64,000 nucleotides of DNA from Rathayibacter sp. VKM Ac-2856. Its GTDB lineage: Bacteria; Actinomycetota; Actinomycetes; Actinomycetales; Microbacteriaceae. The notes below the pieces were generated by a model. That model searched no databases. It worked only from the letters and a program-made list of their open reading frames with translations, and had not been told where the DNA came from. Position 1 is the first letter of the stretch. The number at the start of each line of letters is the position of its first letter. Both the position numbers and the translations under genes were made by a program. The DNA lies in assembly GCF_013205055.1 (NCBI RefSeq), contig NZ_JABMLF010000004.1, positions 372,001 to 436,000 of the forward strand, written 5' to 3'. Shown piece by piece: positions 44,042-52,115 of the stretch.

Positions 44042-46356
44042 TGGTGGACGACGGCGGCCGCGAGCGCGGCGATCAGCACGACGGCGAGCACGGCGCCGGC
44101 GACCGGCCCGAGCCCGAGCGCCGGGCCGGCGGCAGCGAGTGGCTGCTCGAGCAGCTGAGCGGAGGCCGCCTCAAGAGCATCTTCGACGCGCCGCGCACCC
44201 CCGCGTCGCCGAGCGCGACCGTGCCCGCGGGCGAGCCCGCACCCGCGGAGGAGCCGCAGCCCGCCCAGACGCAGGAGGCCTCCGAGACCGTCGAGACCGC
44301 GGAGACCGAGCAGGTCGCCGCCGTGGAGCAGCCGACCGAGGCCGAGCGATCCGTGGAGGCCGAGCGATCCGTGGAGGCCGAGCGGCCCGTGGAGGCAGAG
44401 CGGTCCGTCGAGGCTGAGCCCTCCATCGAGGCCGAGCGACCCGTTGACGTCGAGCGTTCCACCGAGGTCGAGCAGTCGGTCGAGGTCGAGCAGTCGGTCG
44501 AGGGGGAGCGGTCCGTCGAAGCCGACCAGCCCGCCGAGGTCGAGCAGCCCGCCGAGACCCGGCAGTCCGTGGAGACCGAGCAGCCGGTCGACGCCGAGCC
44601 GCACGCCGAGGCGAAGCGATCCCCCGAGGCGGAGCCGAGCGCGCAGGTCGACGCCGAGCAACCGGTCGAGACCGAGCGCTCCGACGTGTCCGGGGCCGAC
44701 GCCTCGGCCGGATCCACTTCCTCCGATGAGGACGACGCGCCCACGACCGGTGCGCCCGCCGCCGAGGGCGAGCGCCCGGGCGATGCCGGGCCCGCCGTCG
44801 AGGCCGCGCCCTCGGGCGAGGCCGAACCTGCTGCCGAGCCGACCGCCCGTGTCGAGTCGGCGCCCGAGCCCGAGAACGACGCCGATTCCGTGCGCCGCGG
44901 CATCTGGGCCGCCTTCACGGCACCACGGTCGAAGCCCGGCGCCGACGACTCCGCCGCTCCGGAGTCCGCCGCCGACGTCACCGCGGAGCCCGCTCCCGGG
45001 CGCCCGGTCACCCCCGCTCCCCGATTCCCGCTCGGCCCCGTGCTCCCGCAGACCCCCGAGCCGACGGCCGTGCGGCCGCCCGCCGCCGCGCCGACGGCGA
45101 CGCCGGCCTCCGACGCGCCGACTCCCGCGGCGCCCGCTTCGGAGCAGCCCTCCGCCGCGCCGATCCTTCCCGTCGCGTCCCCGCCGGCCGATCTGCCGAC
45201 CGCGCCCCCCGCGCTCCGCGATCGGCGGGACCGCGCCGAGCTGCGCGGCGACCGCCCCGAGGGCGCGACCGAGCCCGAGCCCCGCGAGCCCGCGGCCCCC
45301 AACGTCTACCAGTGGCCCGATCCGCGCGGCGGCTGGGACGAGCCCCCGGTCTGGGAGGACGTCGTCGCCCCGCGCGACGAGCCCGACGACGACGGCGGCG
45401 ACGAGGAGCTGTGGCGCGAGACCGCCGGCGCCTACGCCTGGAATCTCGAGCCGGAGGACGACGCCGCGGCCGAGCCCGCCGGCTCCGACGCGGCCGGTGC
45501 GCCGGACGGCGACTCCGCCGCCGCCGCGACGCCGGCCGGTGCGACTCCCGGCGCGCCCTTCAGTACCCCGGCCCGCGACCACGTCAACGCCGCCCAGCGC
45601 TCGACCCGCGGCGGCCGGAAGTCCCGCGCCGAGAAGCCCCGTGCCGAGAAGCCCCGCGCCGACACGCCCCGTCCGGAGAAGCCGCGCGCCGACAAGCCCG
45701 CGAGGACTCCCGCGCCCGCCCCGGTCCCCTCGCTCACGAGCGTCGGCGCGCCGACCCCGGCGCGCGCCCGCAGCCGCCGTCGTCTGCTGATCGGCCTGAT
45801 CTCGCTCGGCGTCGTGCTCCTGCTCGGCGCCCTCCTCGCCATCGGCTTCGCCGTCGGTGCGGCCGGTGACCGCGGCGAGCAGGCGGCGCCCGCTCCCGCC
45901 GCCACCACCGCCGCTCCGTCCGCGCCCAGCGCCACTCCCACGACGGCGCCGACCGCCGCCCTGCCCACGGTCGGCCCGCTCCCCGCGGGCAGCTACGCCT
46001 GGACCGCGCTGCTGGGCGGAGAGTGCCTCCAGCCGTTCGACTCCGTCTGGGCGGAGCAGTTCACGGTCGTCGACTGCGCGACCGCGCACACCGGCGAGAT
46101 GGTCGCCACCGGCGAGCTGACCGACGCGGCGTTCCCCGGGCAGGACGCCCTCGCCGTCTCGGTCTCCTCGCTCTGCCAGGCGCAGGGCGTCGTCGACGTC
46201 ACGGGCGCCGAGGCGTACGGCGACGTGCAGGTCTCCGGCTCGTTCCCCGTGACGCAGGAGCAGTGGGACGCGGGCGAGCGCAGCTACTACTGCTTCGTCG
46301 ACCGCGCCGGCGGCGGCGACATGCTGGGCTCGGTCGACGGCACCCCGTCGGCCTGA
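44041..46356 (+). CDS. Hexapeptide-repeat membrane protein with C-terminal septum-formation-like domain
   Basis: A 771-residue protein. Residues 1-40 are charged. About 100-217 form some eighteen acidic hexapeptide units of the type EAERSV or EVEQSV. A Pro/Ala/Glu-rich disordered region runs to about 575, a basic stretch and one membrane helix follow (about 582-608), and then an extracytoplasmic domain of about 125 residues with four cysteines (GECL, DCA, SLCQ, YYCF). That domain resembles the Septum_form family of actinobacterial membrane proteins. The cytoplasmic acidic repeat part is probably a flexible tether. Coupled to pyrE by a TGATG overlap. Confidence 0.75.
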   Translation: MVDDGGRERGDQHDGEHGAGDRPEPERRAGGSEWLLEQLSGGRLKSIFDAPRTPASPSATVPAGEPAPAEEPQPAQTQEASETVETAETEQVAAVEQPTEAERSVEAERSVEAERPVEAERSVEAEPSIEAERPVDVERSTEVEQSVEVEQSVEGERSVEADQPAEVEQPAETRQSVETEQPVDAEPHAEAKRSPEAEPSAQVDAEQPVETERSDVSGADASAGSTSSDEDDAPTTGAPAAEGERPGDAGPAVEAAPSGEAEPAAEPTARVESAPEPENDADSVRRGIWAAFTAPRSKPGADDSAAPESAADVTAEPAPGRPVTPAPRFPLGPVLPQTPEPTAVRPPAAAPTATPASDAPTPAAPASEQPSAAPILPVASPPADLPTAPPALRDRRDRAELRGDRPEGATEPEPREPAAPNVYQWPDPRGGWDEPPVWEDVVAPRDEPDDDGGDEELWRETAGAYAWNLEPEDDAAAEPAGSDAAGAPDGDSAAAATPAGATPGAPFSTPARDHVNAAQRSTRGGRKSRAEKPRAEKPRADTPRPEKPRADKPARTPAPAPVPSLTSVGAPTPARARSRRRLLIGLISLGVVLLLGALLAIGFAVGAAGDRGEQAAPAPAATTAAPSAPSATPTTAPTAALPTVGPLPAGSYAWTALLGGECLQPFDSVWAEQFTVVDCATAHTGEMVATGELTDAAFPGQDALAVSVSSLCQAQGVVDVTGAEAYGDVQVSGSFPVTQEQWDAGERSYYCFVDRAGGGDMLGSVDGTPSA
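44338..44691 (+). repeat. In-frame 18-bp repeat array inside the membrane protein gene
   Basis: Tandem 18-bp units encode EAERSV-like hexapeptides. The first four (from 44338) are nearly identical at DNA level, pointing to recent expansion; later ones have diverged. The array may vary in copy number between strains. Confidence 0.75.
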
Positions 46357-46373
46357 GCCGGGCGGCGCGCGAC

Positions 46374-47009
46374 GTGGACGAGGCCGGGCCCTCCGCCTCT
46401 CGCGAGGCGACGACGAACGGCGTGGGGCCGTGGGTGGGCCCGCACCCCGACGACGACCGCCTCGACCCCGAGCTGCTCGAGCGGGGCGACTCGCGCAACG
46501 TGATCGACCGCTTCCGCTACTGGCGGATGGAGGCGATCGTCGCCGAGCTCGACCGGTCGCGGCACCCCTTCCACGTGGCCATCGAGAACTGGCAGCACGA
46601 CATGAACATCGGCTCGATCGTGCGCAGCGCCAACGCGTTCGGCGCCGAGAGCGTGCACATCGTGGGCCGACGGCGCTGGAACAAGCGCGGCGCGATGGTC
46701 ACCGACCGCTACCAGCACGTGCAGCACCACGAGAGCGTCGAGGACCTCGCCCGCTGGGCGGCCGAGGCGGACGTGCCGCTGCTCGCGATCGACAACGTGC
46801 CCGGCTGCGTGCCGATCGAGACCTTCGCGCTGCCGGAGCGCTGCGTGCTGCTCTTCGGGCAGGAGGGTCCGGGCCTCTCGGAGGAGGCGATCGCCGCCTC
46901 CGTCGCCGTCCTCGAGATCTCGCAGTTCGGCTCGACCCGCTCGATCAACGCGTCCGCCGCCGCCGCCGTCGCGATGCACGCCTGGATCCTGCAGCACGTG
47001 CGCTTCTGA
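46374..47009 (+). CDS. SpoU/TrmH family RNA 2'-O-methyltransferase
   Basis: A 211-residue SPOUT-fold enzyme that methylates a ribose in tRNA or rRNA. Motif 1 IENWQHDMNIGSIVRSANAFGA, motif 2 LLFGQEGPGLSEEA and motif 3 EISQFGSTRSINASAAAAVAMH form the knotted cofactor site. The N-terminal part NGVGPWVGPHPDDDRLDPELL is the extension usual in the actinobacterial TrmH-like group. I took GTG 46374, 18 bp after the previous stop; GTG 46422 is an alternative. Target nucleotide unknown. Confidence 0.9.
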   Translation: MDEAGPSASREATTNGVGPWVGPHPDDDRLDPELLERGDSRNVIDRFRYWRMEAIVAELDRSRHPFHVAIENWQHDMNIGSIVRSANAFGAESVHIVGRRRWNKRGAMVTDRYQHVQHHESVEDLARWAAEADVPLLAIDNVPGCVPIETFALPERCVLLFGQEGPGLSEEAIAASVAVLEISQFGSTRSINASAAAAVAMHAWILQHVRF

Positions 47010-47040
47010 CGCGCCCCGCCCGCCCGATCCCGCCCCCACC

Positions 47041-47088
47041 CTCCAGAAGTTGCGGTACTCGCGCCCGACTACCGCGACTTCCGAGGAG
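47041..47088. repeat. AGTTGCGGTAGTCG-family hairpin, copy 2
   Basis: The 36-bp core at 47046-47081 matches those at 8149-8184 and 47129-47164 in length and in most positions, but the stem has mismatches (GGTACTCG, ACCGCGACT). It lies just after the methyltransferase gene. Confidence 0.65.
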
Positions 47089-47126
47089 TGGCAGCCCGGT
47101 CGCCCGGCCGGTGCGCTGCGAGTACG

Positions 47127-47166
47127 CAGAAGTTGCGGTAGTCGTGCGCCACTACCGCAACTTCTG
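47127..47166. terminator. AGTTGCGGTAGTCG-family hairpin, copy 3
   Basis: CAGAAGTTGCGGTAGT (47127-47142) pairs perfectly with 47151-47166 around an 8-nt loop. It stands between the methyltransferase gene and the convergent HAD phosphatase gene and can terminate both. Confidence 0.7.
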
Positions 47167-47243
47167 AGGAGTGGGGGAGCGGCGGGGCGGGGACGAGGAG
47201 CAGGAGGAGTGGCGGACGAGTGACGGGGAGCCCCCGCCGCCCG

Positions 47244-48065
47244 TCAGAGGATCGCGTCGTCCGGCGGGAACTCGGACTCGTACGGGTCGGTCGAGAGCAG
47301 CTCGTGCACGCCGGTCAGCACCTCGTCGGGGCGGAACGGGTAGCGGTCCATCTCGGCGCGGTCGCTGATGCCGGTGAGGACGAGGACCGTGTGCAGTCCG
47401 GCCTCGATGCCGGCGACGATGTCCGTGTCCATCCGGTCGCCGATCATGCCGGTGTTCTCGCTGTGCGCGCCGATCTTGTTCATCGCCGAGCGGAACATCA
47501 TCGGGTTCGGCTTGCCGACCACGTACGGGTCCTTGCCGGTCGCCTTCGTGATCAGCGCCGCGATCGCTCCGGTCGCGGGCATCACGCCCTCGGCGCTCGG
47601 GCCGGTCGCGTCCGGGTTGGTCACGATGAAGCGGGCGCCGCCGACGATCAGCCGGATCGCCTTGGTGATCGCCTCGAAGCTGTAGTTGCGGGTCTCGCCG
47701 ACGACGACGTAGTCGGGCGCCGTCTCGGTCATGATGAAGCCGGCCTCGTGCAGGGCCGTGGTGATGCCGGCCTCGCCGATGACGAAGGCGCTGCCGCCGG
47801 GCATCTGCGACGCGCAGAAGTCGGCGGTCGCGAGCGCGCTCGTCCAGATCCGCTCCTCCGGCACGTGCAGGCCCGACGCCCGCAGCCGCGCCGCGAGATC
47901 CCGCGGGGTGAAGATCGAGTTGTTCGTGAGCACCAGGAACGGGGTTCCCGAGTCCGTCCACTGCTGGATCAGCTCGGGCGCGCCGGGGAGCGCCTGGTTC
48001 TCGTGCACCAGCACACCGTCCATGTCCGTGAGCCAGGCCTCGACTTCACTGCGGTTCGTCGCCAT
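47244..48065 (-). CDS. HAD-IIA family phosphatase (NagD-like)
   Basis: A 273-residue phosphatase. Nucleophile and acid Asp14 and Asp16 lie in TDMDGVLVH, motif II is VLTNNS, the lysine is in YVVGKPNPMMF and motif IV in GDRMDTDIVAG. The type IIA cap lies between motifs II and III. Members act on nucleotides or sugar phosphates; the substrate is not known. The ATG follows reverse-strand TAGCAT by 7 nt. Confidence 0.92.
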   Translation of the reverse strand: MATNRSEVEAWLTDMDGVLVHENQALPGAPELIQQWTDSGTPFLVLTNNSIFTPRDLAARLRASGLHVPEERIWTSALATADFCASQMPGGSAFVIGEAGITTALHEAGFIMTETAPDYVVVGETRNYSFEAITKAIRLIVGGARFIVTNPDATGPSAEGVMPATGAIAALITKATGKDPYVVGKPNPMMFRSAMNKIGAHSENTGMIGDRMDTDIVAGIEAGLHTVLVLTGISDRAEMDRYPFRPDEVLTGVHELLSTDPYESEFPPDDAIL

Positions 48066-48072
48066 GGGGTCG

Positions 48073-48078
48073 ATGCTA
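48073..48078 (-). promoter_or_regulatory. -10 element TAGCAT for leaderless HAD gene
   Basis: Reverse-strand TAGCAT lies 7 nt before the ATG at 48065. Confidence 0.45.
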
Positions 48079-48152
48079 TCGGCGCAGCGGCGCGCGAGGA
48101 GGTCGGGGGAGGGGGCCGGGAGGCTCCCCGTGGCGGCACAGCGCGCGCGGGT

Positions 48153-48158
48153 TACCCT
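48153..48158 (+). promoter_or_regulatory. -10 element TACCCT for leaderless DUF3151 gene
   Basis: TACCCT lies 6 nt before the ATG at 48165, in the 99-bp divergent gap shared with the HAD gene. Confidence 0.45.
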
Positions 48159-48164
48159 GAGGAC

Positions 48165-48644
48165 ATGAATGGCGAGAACCTGCTGGGCCCCGAACCGACC
48201 CTCCTCCCGGACGACCCCGCGGTCACCGCGGCTGTCGCGAAGCACGCGAACCCGGGAGCCGTCGAGTACGCCGCGCTCGCCGCCGCCCACCCGCGCTCGC
48301 CGCTGGCGTGGGCGCTGCTCGCGGACAGCGTCTGGGGGATCGACGCCGCCCTGCCGTCCTACGCCTACGCGCGCGTCGGCTACCACCGGGGGCTCGACCT
48401 CCTCCGCACCGCCGGCTGGCGCGGTCAGGGCCCGATCCCGTGGCGCCACGGACCCAATCGCGGCTTCCTGCTCGCGCTCTACGCCCTCCGCCGCGCCGCC
48501 GAGTCGATCGGCGAGACCGACGAGGTCGCCCGCCTGACCGGCTTCCTCGAGCAGGCCGACCCGGCCGCGATCCCCGAGATCGAGCGCTACCACGAGGACG
48601 CGCTGCCTCCCACGGCGGCCATCGTCATCCTGGGCGCGGACTGA
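48165..48644 (+). CDS. DUF3151 family protein
   Basis: A 159-residue soluble protein widespread in actinobacteria (mycobacterial homologue Rv0360c), function unknown. It starts NGENLLGPEPTLLPDD and contains ALLADSVWG, SYAYARVGYHRGLDLLR and GPIPWRHGPNRGFLLALYALRRA, a strongly conserved core that looks like a TPR-like helical array. The gene is alone and is followed by repeats. Confidence 0.88.
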   Translation: MNGENLLGPEPTLLPDDPAVTAAVAKHANPGAVEYAALAAAHPRSPLAWALLADSVWGIDAALPSYAYARVGYHRGLDLLRTAGWRGQGPIPWRHGPNRGFLLALYALRRAAESIGETDEVARLTGFLEQADPAAIPEIERYHEDALPPTAAIVILGAD

Positions 48645-48691
48645 TCCGTCCCCTGTCGATCGGGTAGGCCGACGGTCCGCCGTCTCTGCAC

Positions 48692-48926
48692 GGTGGATCT
48701 CGATACGCCCGCTGTGCGGGCTACTCGATCAGCATGAAGGCGGCTGCTCCGCCTGCATGCCTCGATCAGCATGATCCGGATGCGCGCCGCCCATGCTGGT
48801 CGAGTAGCCCCGGCGGGGCGTATCGAGACCCGGCGTGTGCAGAGCGGTGGATCTCGATACGCCCGCTGCGCGGGCTACTCGATCAGCATGAGCGGGGGCC
48901 GCTGTGCGGGCTACTCGATCAGCATG
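48692..48926. repeat. Cluster of TCGAGTAGCC-family repeats
   Basis: Reverse units at 48692-48735 and 48846-48890, a forward unit at 48792-48833, and partial reverse units at 48760-48773 and 48898-48926. They fill the 319-bp gap between the DUF3151 gene and the MFS transporter; nothing coding is seen. Confidence 0.85.
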
Positions 48927-48963
48927 AAGGCGGGCCGCCGCGGCGGCTCGTCGCGCGGCGGGG

Positions 48964-50208
48964 TCAGGCGCGGGCGCGCAGGAGCAGGACCGTCGCGAGG
49001 GTGAGCAGCGTGCCGAGGGCGGCCGAGCCCGCGGTGACGAGGAAGCCGGACTGCGGGCCGAGGGCCTCGACGGCCAGGCCGCTGAGGGTGGAGCCGGCCG
49101 TGGCGCCGAGCGCGACGCCCGTCGGCGGCCAGGCGAGGGCCTCCGTGAGGCGGCTCCGCGGCGAGATCGACTCGACGAGGCTCGATCCGGTGATCAGCAG
49201 CGGCGACGTCGCGAGGCCGGCGACGAAGGCCAGCGCGATCAGCGCGGGCAGCGACCCGGCGAGCACGAGCACCGGCACGACGACTCCGAACACGGCGCCC
49301 GCGACCAGGAACCTCGAGCGCGGTCCGCCGGGCAGGCGTGCGGCGCCGACGACGACCCCGGTCAGGACGCTGCCGATGCTGTAGGCCGAGAGCAGCAGTC
49401 CCGACGCGGCCCCCGCGCCCGACGCCTCCGCCGTCGCGATCGCCGCGACGTTGAAGGATCCGAAGACCCCGCCGATGGTGGCGAAGACCGCGGTGATCCC
49501 GAGGAGGCCGAGCGGCAGTCGCACGCGTGCGGGCGACGCGGACGTGCGAGCGGGGGCGAGCGGCGGCTGCGTCCCCGTCTGCACGAGCAGCGCGAGCCCG
49601 CCGGCCACGCCGATCCCGAGCCCGACCAGGACCCCGGCCGCCGGGTGCACCAGCGAGGCGAGCAGCGTGACGATCGGCGGCGCGACCACGAAGGCCGCCT
49701 CGTCCGCCACCGACTCGACCGAGTAGGCGGTGTGGCGGAGCCCCGGGTCCGCGGTCGCGGCGCTCCAGCGCGAGCGGACCGCGGATCCGACGTCGAGGAC
49801 GGCCGCGCCGGCGAGGACGGCGAGCGCGAACCAGGTCCAGACGGGGGCGCCGAGCAGCACGGCGGCGACGAGGCCTGCCGACGCGGCGACGAGGAGCGGG
49901 AGCGACAGGGCGAGCGCCCGCCGCTGCCCCCACCGGTCCATCGCGCGCGACCAGAGCGGTCCGGTGACGGCGAGGGCGAGGGTCAGCGCGCCGGACACCG
50001 CGCCGCCGAGCGCGTAGCTGCCCGACTGCGCAGAGACGAGGACGAGCACCCCGATCGCGAGGCTGCCCTTGGGGAAGCGGCCGAACCAGCCGGCGGAGGA
50101 GAAGGCGAGCGAGCCCGGGAGGGCGAAGGTCCGCGCGTACCGCGAGGCGGCTCGGCCGAGCGGTGAGGCGACGGGGGACGGGGAGGAGGAGGTGGCCTGA
50201 TCTGGCAT
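48964..50208 (-). CDS. MFS transporter
   Basis: A 414-residue major facilitator superfamily protein with about twelve hydrophobic helices. Cytoplasmic loop 2-3 has the MFS motif-A remnant SRAMDRWGQRRAL, and a central hydrophilic loop (TGTQPPLAPARTSASPARVR) divides the two halves. The N-terminal 35 residues are cytoplasmic and Ser/Pro-rich. Substrate unknown; the group is usually annotated as drug or sugar exporters. It is divergent from an MmcQ/YjbR gene. Confidence 0.87.
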   Translation of the reverse strand: MPDQATSSSPSPVASPLGRAASRYARTFALPGSLAFSSAGWFGRFPKGSLAIGVLVLVSAQSGSYALGGAVSGALTLALAVTGPLWSRAMDRWGQRRALALSLPLLVAASAGLVAAVLLGAPVWTWFALAVLAGAAVLDVGSAVRSRWSAATADPGLRHTAYSVESVADEAAFVVAPPIVTLLASLVHPAAGVLVGLGIGVAGGLALLVQTGTQPPLAPARTSASPARVRLPLGLLGITAVFATIGGVFGSFNVAAIATAEASGAGAASGLLLSAYSIGSVLTGVVVGAARLPGGPRSRFLVAGAVFGVVVPVLVLAGSLPALIALAFVAGLATSPLLITGSSLVESISPRSRLTEALAWPPTGVALGATAGSTLSGLAVEALGPQSGFLVTAGSAALGTLLTLATVLLLRARA

Positions 50209-50313
50209 GGTCGGATCCGATTCCGGTCGTCCGACGGCGGAGGCTGCTCCACTGGCTGGACGGACGACAGGACGAGCCTATGCGCGCGGTGTCTCCGCGG
50301 GCATGATGGGGGC

Positions 50314-50697
50314 GTGGACGCCGCCGCACTCGAGACCTTCCTCGCCGACCTGCCGGGCGCGGGAGCGAGCTTCCCCTTCGGCCCGGAGACCCGGGTGTGG
50401 AAGGTCGAGGGCAAGGTCTTCGCCCTCGAGATGGTGCGGCTCGATCGTCCGGTCGTCAGCGTGAAGGCGCTGCCCGAGAACGTCGTGCACCTCGTCGCGG
50501 GCGTCGACGGCATCGAGCCCGGCTACCACCTGAACAAGAAGCACTGGGTGACCGTCGACGCCGGCGGCCGCGTCGACGAGGGCCTGGTGCGCGAGCTGCT
50601 GGCGGAGTCGCACGCGATCATCGTCGCCAAGCTGCCGCGCCGCCTCCGCCTCGCCCTCGACGGCACCGCGACGGGCTCCCTCACCGAGGACGCCTGA
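50314..50697 (+). CDS. MmcQ/YjbR family protein
   Basis: A 127-residue protein of the MmcQ/YjbR (CyaY-like fold) family. FPFGPETRVWKVEGKVFAL and GYHLNKKHWVTVD are the conserved surfaces. DNA binding is often stated for the family, but its role is not established. GTG start with CATGAT 6 nt upstream, a weak leaderless-type element. The gene ends before a copy of the 63-bp palindrome. Confidence 0.87.
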   Translation: MDAAALETFLADLPGAGASFPFGPETRVWKVEGKVFALEMVRLDRPVVSVKALPENVVHLVAGVDGIEPGYHLNKKHWVTVDAGGRVDEGLVRELLAESHAIIVAKLPRRLRLALDGTATGSLTEDA

Positions 50698-50735
50698 CCC
50701 GCCCGACCCCGTCCCCCGCCCGAGCCCGGCGCTCC

Positions 50736-50798
50736 CCGCGAGATGCCACTTGTGACCGCCTCGCACGGCGTGTCGCGCGCACAAGTGGCATCTCGCGG
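50736..50798. repeat. 63-bp palindromic element, copy B, inverted orientation
   Basis: Arms of 19 bp (50736-50754 with 50780-50798) enclose a 25-nt loop whose reverse complement contains CGCGACACGCCGTG, as in copy A. It lies between convergent genes, 6 bp from the stop of the HAD gene. Confidence 0.8.
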
Positions 50799-50803
50799 AG
50801 GGG

Positions 50804-51556
50804 CTAGAGGCCGTAGGAGCGGAGGTAGGCGGCGGTGTCGTGCCAGCCCTCGACGGCGAAGGTCTCGACGCCCATCGCCTTGACGGGGTAGTCGTTGCCG
50901 TCGGGGTCGAGGCGGTCGCCGACGAAGATCATCTCGTCGAGGGGGATGCCGGTGAGCTCGGTGAGCTTGTTCATCCCGTAGGCCTTGTCGATGCCCTTGC
51001 GGGTGATGTCGACCGAGGTGGAGCCGCCGGAGCGGACCTCGAGGTCGGGCAGCACGGCCTGGACGGCCTCGCGGAGGGTGTTCTTCTTCTCACCCGTCGG
51101 GTCCCACGCCTGCTTGACGGGCACCGGGGCGGCCTGGCCGAGCGCGGAGAAGGTGATCTGCGAGTCGCGGTCCTCGAGGATGGGCCCCCAGGTCTCGGAC
51201 TCCCAGTAGCCGAGCTCCTTGGCCTTCTCCTCGACGGCGGCGAGCGCGCGCGACTTCTCGTCCTCGGTGAGGTTCTCGGCGTAGATCTGCGCCCAGTCGC
51301 CGTTCTCGTAGCGGTAGTACTGCGTGCCGCAGGTGGGCATGAGGTGCAGCTTCGCGAGGACGGCGGGGTCGGCGCCCTCGAGGCGGTCGAGCACCTGCAT
51401 CCGGAACTGGCCGATCTGGCCGCCGGAGATGATGCACACCTCGGTGGCCTGGAGCAGCTTCACGAAGAGGTCGGCCATCGCCGGGTCGACGGGGGACTTC
51501 GAGGCGGCGAGGGTGTCGTCGAGGTCGAAGGCCATCAGGCGGGGCAGGGTGCTCAT
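50804..51556 (-). CDS. HAD-IIB hydrolase, phosphomannomutase-like
   Basis: A 250-residue HAD enzyme with motif I FDLDDTLAASKS (residues 9-20), motif II ISGG, and motif IV GDRLDPDGNDYPV. The type IIB cap lies between about 85 and 190. The overall pattern, including the DGNDYPV end, is close to the eukaryotic-type phosphomannomutase (PMM) group, so a hexose-phosphate role is likely. The ATG at 51556 starts at the family's usual N-terminus; a longer reading upstream is not supported. Confidence 0.88.
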   Translation of the reverse strand: MSTLPRLMAFDLDDTLAASKSPVDPAMADLFVKLLQATEVCIISGGQIGQFRMQVLDRLEGADPAVLAKLHLMPTCGTQYYRYENGDWAQIYAENLTEDEKSRALAAVEEKAKELGYWESETWGPILEDRDSQITFSALGQAAPVPVKQAWDPTGEKKNTLREAVQAVLPDLEVRSGGSTSVDITRKGIDKAYGMNKLTELTGIPLDEMIFVGDRLDPDGNDYPVKAMGVETFAVEGWHDTAAYLRSYGL

Positions 51557-51661
51557 GGAACTCGTTTCACGGTCTGCGGACAGGTCGGCGCGGCTCGCGC
51601 GGTATTGAGGATACGGGGCGGCACGGCCGGTGCGCGGGAAGCGCGGGCGCAGACTGGGACG

Positions 51662-52078
51662 ATGAGCCTGCCGCGCACGATCGCCCGCCTCCTCCTCGGT
51701 CTGGTGCTCGTCTTCGCGGGGACCGGGCACCTGACCTTCGCGCGGCAGTCCTTCCAGGCGCAGGTCCCGCCGTGGCTGCCACTCGACCCCGACGTCGTGG
51801 TCCTCGCGTCGGGCGTGGTCGAGATCGCGCTCGGACTCGCGCTGCTGCTGCTGCGGCGCCGGCGGGTGCTCGTGGGGATCGTGGTCGCCGCGTTCTTCGT
51901 CGCCGTGTTCCCGGGGAACGTCTCGCAGCTCGTGACCCGGACCCCGGCCTTCGGCCTCGAGACCGATGCGGCGCGCGCGATCCGGCTCCTCTTCCAGCCG
52001 CTGCTCGTGCTCTGGGCGCTGTGGTCGACGGGTGCGCTGGCCGCCTGGAACGCGAGACGGCGCCGCCCTCGGGAGTGA
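51662..52078 (+). CDS. DoxX-like small membrane protein
   Basis: A 138-residue membrane protein with four hydrophobic helices (about 6-24, 44-62, 66-84, 104-126). The pattern RLLLGLVLVFAGTGHLTFAR and the polar GN motif after helix 3 fit the DoxX family. Some members support redox homeostasis at the membrane, but the role here is unknown. CAGACT ends 6 nt before the ATG. A perfect hairpin overlaps its stop codon. Confidence 0.82.
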   Translation: MSLPRTIARLLLGLVLVFAGTGHLTFARQSFQAQVPPWLPLDPDVVVLASGVVEIALGLALLLLRRRRVLVGIVVAAFFVAVFPGNVSQLVTRTPAFGLETDAARAIRLLFQPLLVLWALWSTGALAAWNARRRRPRE

Positions 52079-52090
52079 GGGCGGCGCCGT
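52057..52090. terminator. Bidirectional terminator overlapping the DoxX-like stop codon
   Basis: ACGGCGCCGCCCTC (52057-52070) pairs perfectly with 52077-52090 around a 6-nt loop; the stop codon at 52076-52078 lies in the loop and descending arm. The convergent nucleotidase gene ends 25 bp further. Confidence 0.85.
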
Positions 52091-52115
52091 CTGGTCGTGC
52101 GCGTGCTGCGGGCGG

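Noticed and set aside
44338-44691. Regular repeat array that could be taken for a CRISPR
   Set aside because: Units are 18 bp, contiguous without spacers, in frame and translated into hexapeptides; no cas genes are near.
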